Origin: Pseudomonadota bacterium
GTDB taxonomy: Bacteria > Pseudomonadota > Gammaproteobacteria > Xanthomonadales > Xanthomonadaceae
Direction of reading: 5' to 3'
Length of the DNA stretch: 7,602 nt
Assembly: GCA_023453655.1 (NCBI GenBank)
Contig: JAEXTE010000114.1
Location: 1 to 7,602 of the forward strand
Position 1 is the stretch's first letter. Every line of letters begins with the position of its first letter. This document shows, one piece after another, positions 1 to 6,379 of the stretch. Under the pieces are notes generated by a model that saw only the letters and a list, made by a program, of their open reading frames with translations, was not told the DNA's origin and ran no database searches. A program made the position numbers and the translations under genes.

Positions 1-1413
1 CGGTCCCTTCGGCCGGTTGTCGCCGCCCGGACGCGGGCCGCGCGGACGCGCCGCGTTCGGGTTGTAGCCCGGCGAGGCATGGTCGGACGGGAAGCTCATC
101 GCGCCGCCCGGATGGCCGTAGGGATGCGCAGCCTGGCCACGGGCGCCCTGGCGCCCCGCGCCCGCGCCGCCGCCGGGACCGCGCTTCTTGCCCGGACCGG
201 GCTTGCGCGGGCCGCGCCCGTCGGCGTTGCGGTGGCCGGCCGGACCGGTGTCCACGCCATCGGGCACATACCAGGTGCGGAACGCCGCGGGGTTGCCGTC
301 CGGCAGCGGCTTGGGCCCCTTGGGCGCGCGCTGCTTGAACGGCTTCTGCGACTGCTTGGCGGCCTGCTCGCCGCTGACGGTCAGGCCACCGTGCGGCTTC
401 TTGCCGCCGCGGCCGCGACGGTCCTCGCGCACGTGGTCGAAGCGGCGCAGCTCGCGGCCTTCGTCGGCGGTATTGTGGCCGTTGACGTAGCCCTGCGGAC
501 GACGGTCGCCGCCCACGTGCACGGTCGACTTGGCGGCCTTGCGCTGGCCGATCACCGGCAGCAGCGTCAGCGCCGGCGGCGGACCTTCCTCGAGCTTGAG
601 CTCCTTGCGCAGCGCGTCGACCTGGGCATCCGGCAGCTCCAGCGACTGGCCGCGCAGCAGGGTCTGCGGCAGCGAGACCTGGCCGTAGCGGACGCGCTTG
701 AGGCGACTCACCTGGCAGCCCTGCGACTCCCACAGGCGGCGCACTTCGCGGTTGCGGCCTTCCTTGAGCAGCACCTGGAACCATTCGTTGGAGTCGGTGC
801 CGCCGATGCGCTTGATCTGGTCGAACTTCGCCGGCCCGTCGTCGAGCGCGCCGCCGCGCGCCAGCCGGTCGACGATCTTGTCGGACACGGTTTCCTCGCC
901 CTCGGGGGCGCGCACGCGGCAGACGTACTCGCGCTCGATCTCGTACGAGGGATGCATCATCGCGTTGGCCAGCTCCCCGTCGGTGGTGAGCAGCAGCAGG
1001 CCGGTGGTGTTGATGTCGAGGCGGCCGATGGCGATCCAGCGCGCGCCCTTGAGCGCCGGCAGGGATTCGAAGATCGTCGGGCGGCCTTCGGGATCCTCGC
1101 GCGTGGTCACTTCGCCTTCGGGCTTGTTGTACATCAGCACGCGCGCCGGTTCGGTCAGTGCGCTCGCGACGAACTGGCGGCCGTCGATCTCGATGCGGTC
1201 GCCGCCCTTGATCGACATGCCGGTCTGCGCGACTTCGCCGTTGACCTTGACCAGGCCGTCGGCGATGCGCTGCTCGAGCGCGCGGCGCGAGCCGAGGCCC
1301 GCCTGGGCCAGCACCTTGTGCAGGCGCTCCTCCAGGCGTGGGGCGTCGGCAGCCTTGTCTTCGCTGCGCTTGAGGGACAGCTTGCGGCTGCCGGTGGGGG
1401 TCTGCTTACTCAT
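1..1413 (-). CDS. rluB: 23S rRNA pseudouridine(2605) synthase RluB, 3' end outside window
   Basis: RsuA/RluB/E/F-family enzyme that converts a uridine of 23S rRNA (U2605 in E. coli numbering) to pseudouridine during large-subunit assembly in the cytoplasm. The frame is open from the ATG at 1413-1411 to base 1, giving 471 residues without a stop. An S4 RNA-binding domain spans about residues 28-75 (RLHKVLAQAGLGSRR). The catalytic domain follows with MYNKPEGEVTT (about 94-104), the catalytic motif GRLDINTTGLLLLT (Asp133) and KEGRNREVRRL (about 217-227). After about residue 290 comes a long low-complexity Gly/Pro/Lys/Arg-rich tail; I count 35 K/R against 14 D/E in the visible 181 residues. The start overlaps the end of scpB by 8 bases, and a GGAG five bases before the ATG lies inside scpB, which suggests translational coupling. 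RluE/F/RsuA paralogues are alternatives, but the scpAB neighbourhood and the extended tail favour RluB. Confidence 0.93.
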   Translation of the reverse strand, partial: MSKQTPTGSRKLSLKRSEDKAADAPRLEERLHKVLAQAGLGSRRALEQRIADGLVKVNGEVAQTGMSIKGGDRIEIDGRQFVASALTEPARVLMYNKPEGEVTTREDPEGRPTIFESLPALKGARWIAIGRLDINTTGLLLLTTDGELANAMMHPSYEIEREYVCRVRAPEGEETVSDKIVDRLARGGALDDGPAKFDQIKRIGGTDSNEWFQVLLKEGRNREVRRLWESQGCQVSRLKRVRYGQVSLPQTLLRGQSLELPDAQVDALRKELKLEEGPPPALTLLPVIGQRKAAKSTVHVGGDRRPQGYVNGHNTADEGRELRRFDHVREDRRGRGGKKPHGGLTVSGEQAAKQSQKPFKQRAPKGPKPLPDGNPAAFRTWYVPDGVDTGPAGHRNADGRGPRKPGPGKKRGPGGGAGAGRQGARGQAAHPYGHPGGAMSFPSDHASPGYNPNAARPRGPRPGGDNRPKGP

Positions 1414-2332
1414 GGGTGCTCCGGGTGCTGTCGCCGTCGTCGGCGAGGGCGTGGTTCTGGTCGGCCGCGGCGTCGTCGCCGTCGGGGTGGGGGGTGTCGT
1501 GCTGCGGGTCCGCGTCGCCGGCGGCGGCGTCGGAGGTTTCGTCGTCGGTGTCGTCGCCGGCCGGGGGTGCCTCGCTGGCGTCGGCGTCGTGCTGGTCCGC
1601 ATCGTATCCGGCCGGGGAGGATGCTTCGGCGCCGTCGCCGGTGTCCTGCGTATCGCCGCCGTCGTCGGCGTCGTTGGCCGCAACCGCCGGCGCATCGCCG
1701 CCATCGGCTTCCGCGGCGGCATCCGTATCGGCATCCGCGTCCGCATTGGCGGCGATGCCGCCCACGGCGCGTTCGCCCTCGAACTCCAGCTGCGGTTCCA
1801 GTTCGCCGAAATCCTTGAGTTCGGACAGCGGCGGCAGCTCGTCCAGGCGCTTGAGTCCGAAGTAGTCGAGGAAGGCCTTGGTGGTGCCAAGCAGTTCCGG
1901 GCGGCCCGGCATGTCGCGGTGGCCGACCACGCGGATCCACTCGCGCTCTTCCAGCGCCTTGATGATGTTGCTGTTGGTGGCCACGCCGCGCACCTGCTCG
2001 ATCTCGCCGCGGGTGATCGGCTGGCGGTAGGCGATCAGCGCCAGGGTCTCGAGCGTGGCGCGGGTGTAGCGGGTCTGGCGCTCGGCCCACAGGCGCGCCA
2101 CCCAGGCATGCACGTCGGCGCGCACCTGGTAGCGCCACCCGGAGGCCACTTCCACCAGTTCGATGCCGCGGTCGGCGCAGCCGGCCTGCAGGAACTCGAG
2201 TGCGGCCTGGATGCTGCCTTCCGGCGCCGGCTCGTCGAGCGGGAACAGCCCGGACAGCTGGACGGCCGTCAGCGGCTGGCTGGAGGCCAGCAGCGCGGCT
2301 TCGACGATGCGGTTGATGAGCGATTGATCCAT
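1406..2332 (-). CDS. scpB: Segregation and condensation protein ScpB with long acidic C-terminal tail
   Basis: ScpB is the winged-helix subunit that dimerises on ScpA and, with SMC, forms the bacterial condensin acting in chromosome compaction and segregation. The 308-residue product starts MDQSLINRIVEAALLASSQP. The two winged-helix regions cover about residues 5-80 and 90-165, with the family motifs ETLALIAYRQPITRGEIEQVRG (about 95-116) and PGRPELLGTTKAFLDYFGL (142-160). The usual family length is about 170-200 residues; here a tail from about 191 to 308 is extremely Asp/Ala/Gly-rich (31 D, 5 E, one R, no K by my count). The ATG at 2332-2330 is chosen because the homologous region begins there. 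The same frame stays open far upstream over scpA, but that extension is an overlap artefact. No convincing Shine-Dalgarno precedes the ATG. The gene lies 92 bases after scpA and overlaps rluB by 8 bases. Confidence 0.95.
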   Translation of the reverse strand: MDQSLINRIVEAALLASSQPLTAVQLSGLFPLDEPAPEGSIQAALEFLQAGCADRGIELVEVASGWRYQVRADVHAWVARLWAERQTRYTRATLETLALIAYRQPITRGEIEQVRGVATNSNIIKALEEREWIRVVGHRDMPGRPELLGTTKAFLDYFGLKRLDELPPLSELKDFGELEPQLEFEGERAVGGIAANADADADTDAAAEADGGDAPAVAANDADDGGDTQDTGDGAEASSPAGYDADQHDADASEAPPAGDDTDDETSDAAAGDADPQHDTPHPDGDDAAADQNHALADDGDSTRSTHE

Positions 2333-2389
2333 CGGCAGTGGGTTGCAGGTGGCGGTAGGTGGAGGTGGTGCGTGCCGCGTGTTCGAAGG

Positions 2390-2424
2390 CCGCCAGGCGG
2401 CGGTCGCAGGCGCCGTGACGGCGC
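2390..2424. repeat. Two GC-rich palindromes in the scpA-scpB spacer
   Basis: Directly after the scpA stop codon lies a perfect inverted repeat of 7+1+7 bases (2410-2424, GCGCCGT-G-ACGGCGC on the plus strand). Ten bases further along scpB's direction lies a second one of 5+1+5 (2390-2400, CCGCC-A-GGCGG). In RNA, the first would form a five-pair stem with a five-base loop. There is no T-run, so they are not classical terminators. They may influence RNA stability or coupling between scpA and scpB, but that is inference, and short palindromes are common by chance in DNA this GC-rich. Confidence 0.5.
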
Positions 2425-3324
2425 TCAGTCCTCCGGACCCCCGGCGGGTTCGTCGAACTCGCTGGAGAACTCCAGCGGCTGGTCGGGCGCGCGGTCCAGG
2501 GCCAGCGACTTCACGTAGATCGGCGCCAGCGGCGCTTCCTGCACCACATCGAGCAGCCGCTCCTTGGCCAGCTCGAGGATCGACAGGAAGGTGACCACCA
2601 CGCCGAGGCGGCCCTCCTCCGGATCGAACAGCGCCTCGAAGCGGTGGAAGGCACCATCCTCGAGCTTGCCCAGCAACTCGCCCATGCGCTGGCGCACGCT
2701 CAGCGCGTCGCGGCGGATCGCGTGGCTGGTCAGCAGCTCGGCGCGCTTGAGCACGTCGTGCAGCGCCAGCAGCATCTCGCGCAGCTCCACCGGCGGCGGC
2801 GTGCGGACCGCCGCGCGGTCGGGCACGAAGGCCGCCACCGGTGCGGTATCGCGCTCCATGCGGGGCAGGGCGTCGATGTCCTCGGCGGCCTGCTTGAAGC
2901 GCTCGTACTCCTGCAGGCGACGCACCAGGTCGGCGCGGGGATCGTCCTCCTCGCCGTCCTCGCTGACCGGCCGCGGCAGCAGCATCCGCGACTTGATCTC
3001 GGCCAGGATCGCGGCCATCACCAGGTACTCGGCCGCCAGTTCGAAGCGCAGCTCCTGCATCACCCCGATGTAGTCCACGTACTGGCGGGTGATTTCCGCC
3101 ACCGGGATGTCGAGGATGTCCAGGTTCTGCCGCCGGATCAGGTACAGCAGCAGGTCGAGCGGCCCCTCGAACGCCTCGAGGATCACCTCCAGGGCATCCG
3201 GCGGGATGTACAGGTCCTGCGGGATCTGCAGCACCGGCTGGCCGTGCACGACCGCCAGCGGCATTTCCTGCTGCTGGGGGTGGGCATGCGCCTGGGCGGC
3301 GTTGTCCTGTGCGGGTTGGCTCAT
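2425..3324 (-). CDS. scpA: Segregation and condensation protein ScpA (kleisin)
   Basis: ScpA is the kleisin subunit that bridges the SMC heads and binds a ScpB dimer in bacterial condensin. The 299-residue product has the N-terminal kleisin motif EGPLDLLLYLIRRQNLDILD (about 53-72), then ITRQYVDYI, then AAEYLVMAAILAEIKSRMLLP (about 97-117), which is the SMC neck-binding region. A charged linker with QEYERFKQAAEDID follows, and a C-terminal winged helix (about 180-275) ends in VVVTFLSILELAKE and QEAPLAPIYVKS. The start at 3324-3322 (MSQPAQ) is preferred over an in-frame ATG at 3420, because the upstream 32 residues are Arg-rich and unlike the family, and because GGAGGGGG lies at 3343-3336, though spaced rather far from the ATG. 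It is the first gene of the minus-strand cluster scpA-scpB-rluB. I see no clear promoter for it. The fit to Xanthomonadaceae ScpA is from memory. Confidence 0.95.
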   Translation of the reverse strand: MSQPAQDNAAQAHAHPQQQEMPLAVVHGQPVLQIPQDLYIPPDALEVILEAFEGPLDLLLYLIRRQNLDILDIPVAEITRQYVDYIGVMQELRFELAAEYLVMAAILAEIKSRMLLPRPVSEDGEEDDPRADLVRRLQEYERFKQAAEDIDALPRMERDTAPVAAFVPDRAAVRTPPPVELREMLLALHDVLKRAELLTSHAIRRDALSVRQRMGELLGKLEDGAFHRFEALFDPEEGRLGVVVTFLSILELAKERLLDVVQEAPLAPIYVKSLALDRAPDQPLEFSSEFDEPAGGPED

Positions 3325-3674
3325 GCGGGGTGCGGCCCCCTCCGGGCCGTCTTGCGTGTCGTCTGGCGCCCGGGCCGCGAACGGCCGATGGCTGCGCATG
3401 CGGGCGCGCACCGCCGGCATGCGCCGGTCCGGAACACCAGCACCTGGTCAAAGCATCTTGCGATCGGGCCGCCACGCACGGGCCATGCCGGGAGCCGGCA
3501 GGAAACCGCGAAGGGGGCGTCGGATCTGGCCGAAGGGCCGCGGCTGTGCGTCCTTGAGCGACGTGAGCGGCGTCCGGCTGTGAAACCTGTCGGCTAGGGT
3601 AAGCGCAGGGCGTGCGGGCTGTCCAGCGCGGGGCGCCGCTAGAATCGGCGCCGGTCAGAATGGGATATCCATGC
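3325..3674. other. Intergenic region between divergent scpA and yciI
   Basis: About 350 bases with no gene I can support. It holds the divergent control regions of scpA (left) and yciI (right). Visible items are a GGAGGGGG ribosome-binding candidate for scpA at 3343-3336; a 6+3+6 inverted repeat at 3486-3500 (TGCCGG-GAG-CCGGCA); and the promoter-like TAGAAT in a second inverted repeat at 3632-3652. A TTGACC on the minus strand (3451-3446) lacks a matching -10 box. Open frames crossing this stretch have no family resemblance, and no tRNA or riboswitch fold is evident by eye. Confidence 0.6.
3632..3652 (+). promoter_or_regulatory. Probable yciI promoter -10 box in an inverted repeat
   Basis: TAGAAT at 3640-3645 matches five of six bases of the sigma-70 -10 consensus. 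It lies almost exactly in the loop of a perfect 7-base inverted repeat (GGCGCCG at 3632-3638, CGGCGCC at 3646-3652). Transcription would begin near 3652, about 22 bases before the yciI ATG. No good -35 hexamer is visible; CTGTCC at 3619-3624 is weak and closely spaced. GCTAGAAT-type -10 boxes before genes are, as I recall, frequent in Xanthomonadaceae. Whether the repeat is a protein site or chance GC symmetry is unknown. Confidence 0.55.
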
Positions 3675-3986
3675 ATGTGGTACGCGATCGAGGGATACGA
3701 CGGCGATTCGGTGCTGGAGCGGCGCCTGGCGGCGCGCGAACGACACCTCGCCCGGCTGCTGGCGCTGCGCGACGCGGGCCGCCTGCTGCTGGCCGGGCCC
3801 TGTCCGGCGATCGACGCCGAGGATCCGGGGCCAGCCGGATTCAGCGGCAGCATCGTGATCGCGGAGTTCGAGTCGCTCGAGGCCGCGCGTGCCTGGGCCG
3901 ATGCCGACCCCTACGTCGAGGCGGGCGCCTACCGGCGCGTGGACGTGCGCCCGTTCCGGCCGGTCCTGCCGCAGCCGGCGACCTGA
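3675..3986 (+). CDS. yciI: YciI family protein
   Basis: A 103-residue protein of the YciI family, a dimeric alpha-beta (ferredoxin-like) fold whose biochemical role is not settled. Its match to E. coli YciI as I remember it is strong along the whole length: HLARL near 24-28, [13 protein letters not shown] (about 35-47), [10 protein letters not shown] (about 49-58), [19 protein letters not shown] (about 61-79) and a C-terminal VRPFRPV. His24 and the downstream Asp residues are the family's putative active-site positions. The ATG at 3675 (MWYAIEG) is chosen because the homologous region starts there; in-frame starts at 3660 (ATG) and 3612 (GTG) would only add residues overlapping the promoter. 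GGGA at 3662-3665 is a weak ribosome-binding site. It is transcribed away from scpA and is separated from bglX by 81 bases that hold a separate operator and promoter, so it is probably not part of the sugar locus. Confidence 0.92.
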   Translation: MWYAIEGYDGDSVLERRLAARERHLARLLALRDAGRLLLAGPCPAIDAEDPGPAGFSGSIVIAEFESLEAARAWADADPYVEAGAYRRVDVRPFRPVLPQPAT

Positions 3987-4022
3987 TCCAGGCGATGTTG
4001 CGGCGTGCCATGCAGGCCGTGC

Positions 4023-4036
4023 TGGAAACGTTTACA
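4023..4036 (+). promoter_or_regulatory. LacI/GalR-type operator upstream of bglX
   Basis: The 14-base near-palindrome TGGAAACGTTTACA has the central CpG and flanks typical of LacI/GalR-family operators. It fits the GalR-type pattern TGKAANCGNTTNCA completely and the Bacillus CcpA cre pattern with one mismatch. The two halves (TGGAAAC and TGTAAAC on opposite strands) differ at one base of seven. It ends 31 bases before the bglX ATG and overlaps the likely -10 box, the expected position for a repressor. The natural candidate regulator is the LacI-family protein encoded at 6380-7384. Recognition is inferred, not shown. Confidence 0.72.
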
Positions 4037-4038
4037 TT
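4033..4038 (+). promoter_or_regulatory. Candidate bglX -10 box overlapping the operator
   Basis: TACATT matches four of six bases of the -10 consensus and overlaps the right half of the operator. Transcription would start near 4045, about 23 bases before the chosen ATG. No acceptable -35 hexamer is seen at the right spacing, so the call is weak. If correct, repressor binding would directly block RNA polymerase. Confidence 0.35.
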
Positions 4039-4067
4039 CCGCCCGGTCCCCGCTGCCCCCGCATGCC

Positions 4068-6350
4068 ATGACCCGTCCGCGCGCCCCCCAGACGCCCCCC
4101 GCCACCTTCCTGGCGGGGCTGCTGGCCGCCGCCCTTGCGGCGCCGCTGGCCTGGGCGGAGCCGCCCCCGCCGCGCACCTCGGCGGGCGACCTGGATGCCG
4201 AGCGCGCGTTCGTCGATGCGCTGATGGCGAAGATGACCCTGGCCGAGAAGCTCGGCCAGCTCAACCAGCCCCCTGGCGTGGGCAACAACACCGGCCCGGC
4301 GGCGATGGCGGGCAGCGAGGACCAGGTGCGCCAGGGCCAGATCGGCTCCTGGCTCGGCACGCAGGGCGCGGCGCTGACCTGCCGGCTGCAGAAGATCGCG
4401 GTCGAGGAATCGCGGCTGGGCATCCCCCTGCTGTTCGCCTACGACGTGATCCACGGCATGCGGACCGTCTTCCCGGTGCCGCTGGGCGAAGCCTCGAGCT
4501 TCGATCCTGACGCGGCACGCGAGGCCGCGCGGATCGCCGCGGTGGAGGCCACCGCCCATGGCGTGCACTGGACCTATGCGCCGATGGTCGACGTGGCGCG
4601 CGACCCGCGCTGGGGCCGCATCGTCGAGGGCGCCGGCGAGGACCCCTATCTCAACGCGGCGTTCGCGGCGGCCAAGGTGCGTGGTTTCCAGGGCGATGAC
4701 CTGGCCGCGCCCGACACCATGCTCGCCACCGCCAAGCATTTCGTCGCCTATGGCGCGGCCCAGGGTGGACGCGACTACGACGTGGCCGACATCTCGGAAC
4801 GCAGCCTGCACGAGGTCTACCTGCCGCCGTTCAAGGCGGCGGTCGATGCGGGCGTGCAGTCGATCATGGCCTCGTTCAACGAAGTCGGCGGGATCCCGAT
4901 GCACGCCCATGGCCCGCTGATCCAGGGCCTGCTGCGCGGCCAGTGGCGCTGGGACGGCCTGCTCGTGAGCGACTACACCGGCGTGATGGAGCTGATGCCG
5001 CACGGCATCGCCGCCGACCGCGAAGCTGCGGGTGCTGCCGGCCTGCGCGCCGGCGTGGACGTGGACATGGTCAGCGCGATCTACCTCAAGGACCTGCCGG
5101 CCGCGGTCGAGGCCGGGCGCGTGCCGCTGGCCGAGGTCGACGCTTCCGTACGGCGCGTGCTCAACGCCAAGTTCCGGCTCGGCCTGTTCGACGACCCCTA
5201 CCGCTACTGCAAGGACGCCGGACGGCAGGAGGCGATGACGCTCACTGCGGAGCACCGCGCGGCGGCGCGGCGCATTGCGCAGAAATCGATGGTGCTGCTG
5301 GAGAACGAGGGCGCGGTGCTGCCGCTGTCGAAGTCGGTCGGCACCCTGGCCGTGATCGGACCGTTGGCCGACGAACCCTGGGCGATGCTCGGCAACTGGG
5401 TGGGCATCGGCCGCCCCGCGGACGCGGTCACGCCGCTGAAAGCCCTGCGCGCGTCGCTGGGCGACGGTACGCGCCTGCTCGTGGCCAAGGGCAGCGACAT
5501 CGACGGCGATGACACTGCCGGATTCGACGAGGCGGTACGCGCCGCACGCCAGGCCGATGCGGTGGTCATGTTCCTCGGCGAGCACCCGGAAATGAGCGCC
5601 GAGGCCAACAACCGGACCTCGCTCGACCTGCCGGGCGTGCAGGAGCAGCTGGCGCTGGCGGTGGCCGCGACCGGCAAGCCGGTGGTGGCGGTGCTGCTCA
5701 ACGGACGGCCGCTGTCGACCGGCGCGCTGCAGGGCAAGGTGCCGGCGATCCTGGAAGCCTGGTTCCCTGGCGTCGAGGGCGGCAATGCCATCGTCGACGT
5801 GCTGTTCGGCGACGTCGCGCCCTCCGGCAAGCTGCCGGTGACCGTGCCGCGCAACGTCGGCCAGGTGCCGATCTACCACGCGCGGCGCAATACCGGCCGC
5901 CCGCCGTCGAAGGACGACAAGTACACCAGCAAGTACCTTGATGTGGACTGGACGCCGCTGTATCCGTTCGGCCACGGCCTGTCGTACACCACGTTCGACC
6001 ACGGCAAGCCGCAGCTGGCCAGCGCCAGCGTTTCGGCGGCCGAACCGCGCCAGCGTGTGCGCGCACGGGTGACGAACACCGGCAAGCGCGCCGGCACCGA
6101 GGTGGTGCAGCTGTACCTGCGCGACGACGTCGCCAGCGTCACCCGGCCGGTGCGCGAACTGCGTGGATTCCGGCGCGTGGAGCTGCAGCCGGGCGAATCG
6201 CGCGAGGTCGAATTCGAGCTGGGCTTCGAGGACATGGCGCTGTACGACGCGCGGATGCGGCGGGTGGTCGAGCCGGGCACGTTCACCGTGTTCACGGGCG
6301 GCAGCTCGCTGGCGGCGCAGTCGGCCACGTTCGAGGTGGTCGCGCAGTAG
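4068..6350 (+). CDS. bglX: Periplasmic beta-glucosidase, glycoside hydrolase family 3
   Basis: A 760-residue family 3 retaining beta-glucosidase that removes terminal glucose from beta-linked oligoglucosides, predicted to act in the periplasm. A signal peptide covers residues 1-30 (hydrophobic core about 13-28, cleavage after AWA). The N-terminal TIM-barrel domain (about 45-375) has FAYDVIHGMRTVFPVPLGEASSFD, MVDVARDPRWGR and AKHFVAYGA; the catalytic nucleophile is Asp302 in VSDYTGVMEL. The second alpha/beta domain (about 405-640) has FLGEHPEMSAEANNRTSLDLP, with Glu512 the probable acid/base by alignment from memory, and YPFGHGLSYTTF. A fibronectin III-like domain (about 665-750) ends the protein. 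Domain order and length match E. coli BglX. The ATG at 4068 gives a clean signal peptide; a GTG at 4005 would place the operator inside the gene. No Shine-Dalgarno precedes 4068. The gene is 29 bases upstream of the LacI-type regulator, so they are probably co-transcribed. Confidence 0.94.
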   Translation: MTRPRAPQTPPATFLAGLLAAALAAPLAWAEPPPPRTSAGDLDAERAFVDALMAKMTLAEKLGQLNQPPGVGNNTGPAAMAGSEDQVRQGQIGSWLGTQGAALTCRLQKIAVEESRLGIPLLFAYDVIHGMRTVFPVPLGEASSFDPDAAREAARIAAVEATAHGVHWTYAPMVDVARDPRWGRIVEGAGEDPYLNAAFAAAKVRGFQGDDLAAPDTMLATAKHFVAYGAAQGGRDYDVADISERSLHEVYLPPFKAAVDAGVQSIMASFNEVGGIPMHAHGPLIQGLLRGQWRWDGLLVSDYTGVMELMPHGIAADREAAGAAGLRAGVDVDMVSAIYLKDLPAAVEAGRVPLAEVDASVRRVLNAKFRLGLFDDPYRYCKDAGRQEAMTLTAEHRAAARRIAQKSMVLLENEGAVLPLSKSVGTLAVIGPLADEPWAMLGNWVGIGRPADAVTPLKALRASLGDGTRLLVAKGSDIDGDDTAGFDEAVRAARQADAVVMFLGEHPEMSAEANNRTSLDLPGVQEQLALAVAATGKPVVAVLLNGRPLSTGALQGKVPAILEAWFPGVEGGNAIVDVLFGDVAPSGKLPVTVPRNVGQVPIYHARRNTGRPPSKDDKYTSKYLDVDWTPLYPFGHGLSYTTFDHGKPQLASASVSAAEPRQRVRARVTNTGKRAGTEVVQLYLRDDVASVTRPVRELRGFRRVELQPGESREVEFELGFEDMALYDARMRRVVEPGTFTVFTGGSSLAAQSATFEVVAQ

Positions 6351-6368
6351 CGGCGCGGACGGGCAGCG

Positions 6369-6375
6369 GGGAGGG
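6369..6375 (+). promoter_or_regulatory. Ribosome-binding site of the LacI-family gene
   Basis: The purine run GGGAGGG lies four bases before the ATG at 6380 and is a strong anti-16S match. It fixes the start of the regulator and lies in the 29-base spacer after bglX, where I see no promoter or operator. Confidence 0.75.
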
Positions 6376-6379
6376 CAGG

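Noticed and set aside
1420..1760. GTC/GTCG-rich stretch as a tandem repeat or CRISPR-like array
   Set aside because: It has no fixed repeat unit or spacers and is explained by the codons of the acidic ScpB tail.
79..2518. Long plus-strand open frames (579 and 606 codons) opposite rluB and scpB
   Set aside because: They are antisense to genes with clear family motifs, have Arg/Ala-rich composition typical of shadow frames in GC-rich DNA, and show no recognisable domain.
3325..3420. Longer ScpA starting at the ATG at 3420
   Set aside because: The added 32 residues are Arg-rich and unlike the family; a ribosome-binding candidate lies before the ATG at 3324 instead. Not fully excluded.
3446..3451. 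TTGACC on the minus strand as the scpA -35 box
   Set aside because: No -10-like hexamer at a spacing of 15-19 bases; by itself a six-base match is not evidence.
2333..3853. Upstream extension of the scpB frame to 3853 (an 815-codon reading)
   Set aside because: It runs across scpA in another frame and across the intergenic region; the ScpB homology starts exactly at the ATG at 2332.
3671..4510. Plus-strand open frame overlapping yciI and the start of bglX
   Set aside because: Arg/Gly/Ala-rich out-of-frame reading of two recognisable genes.
4032..6002. 656-codon minus-strand open frame opposite bglX
   Set aside because: His/Arg-rich shadow frame without motifs; the plus strand encodes a full family 3 glucosidase with its catalytic residues.
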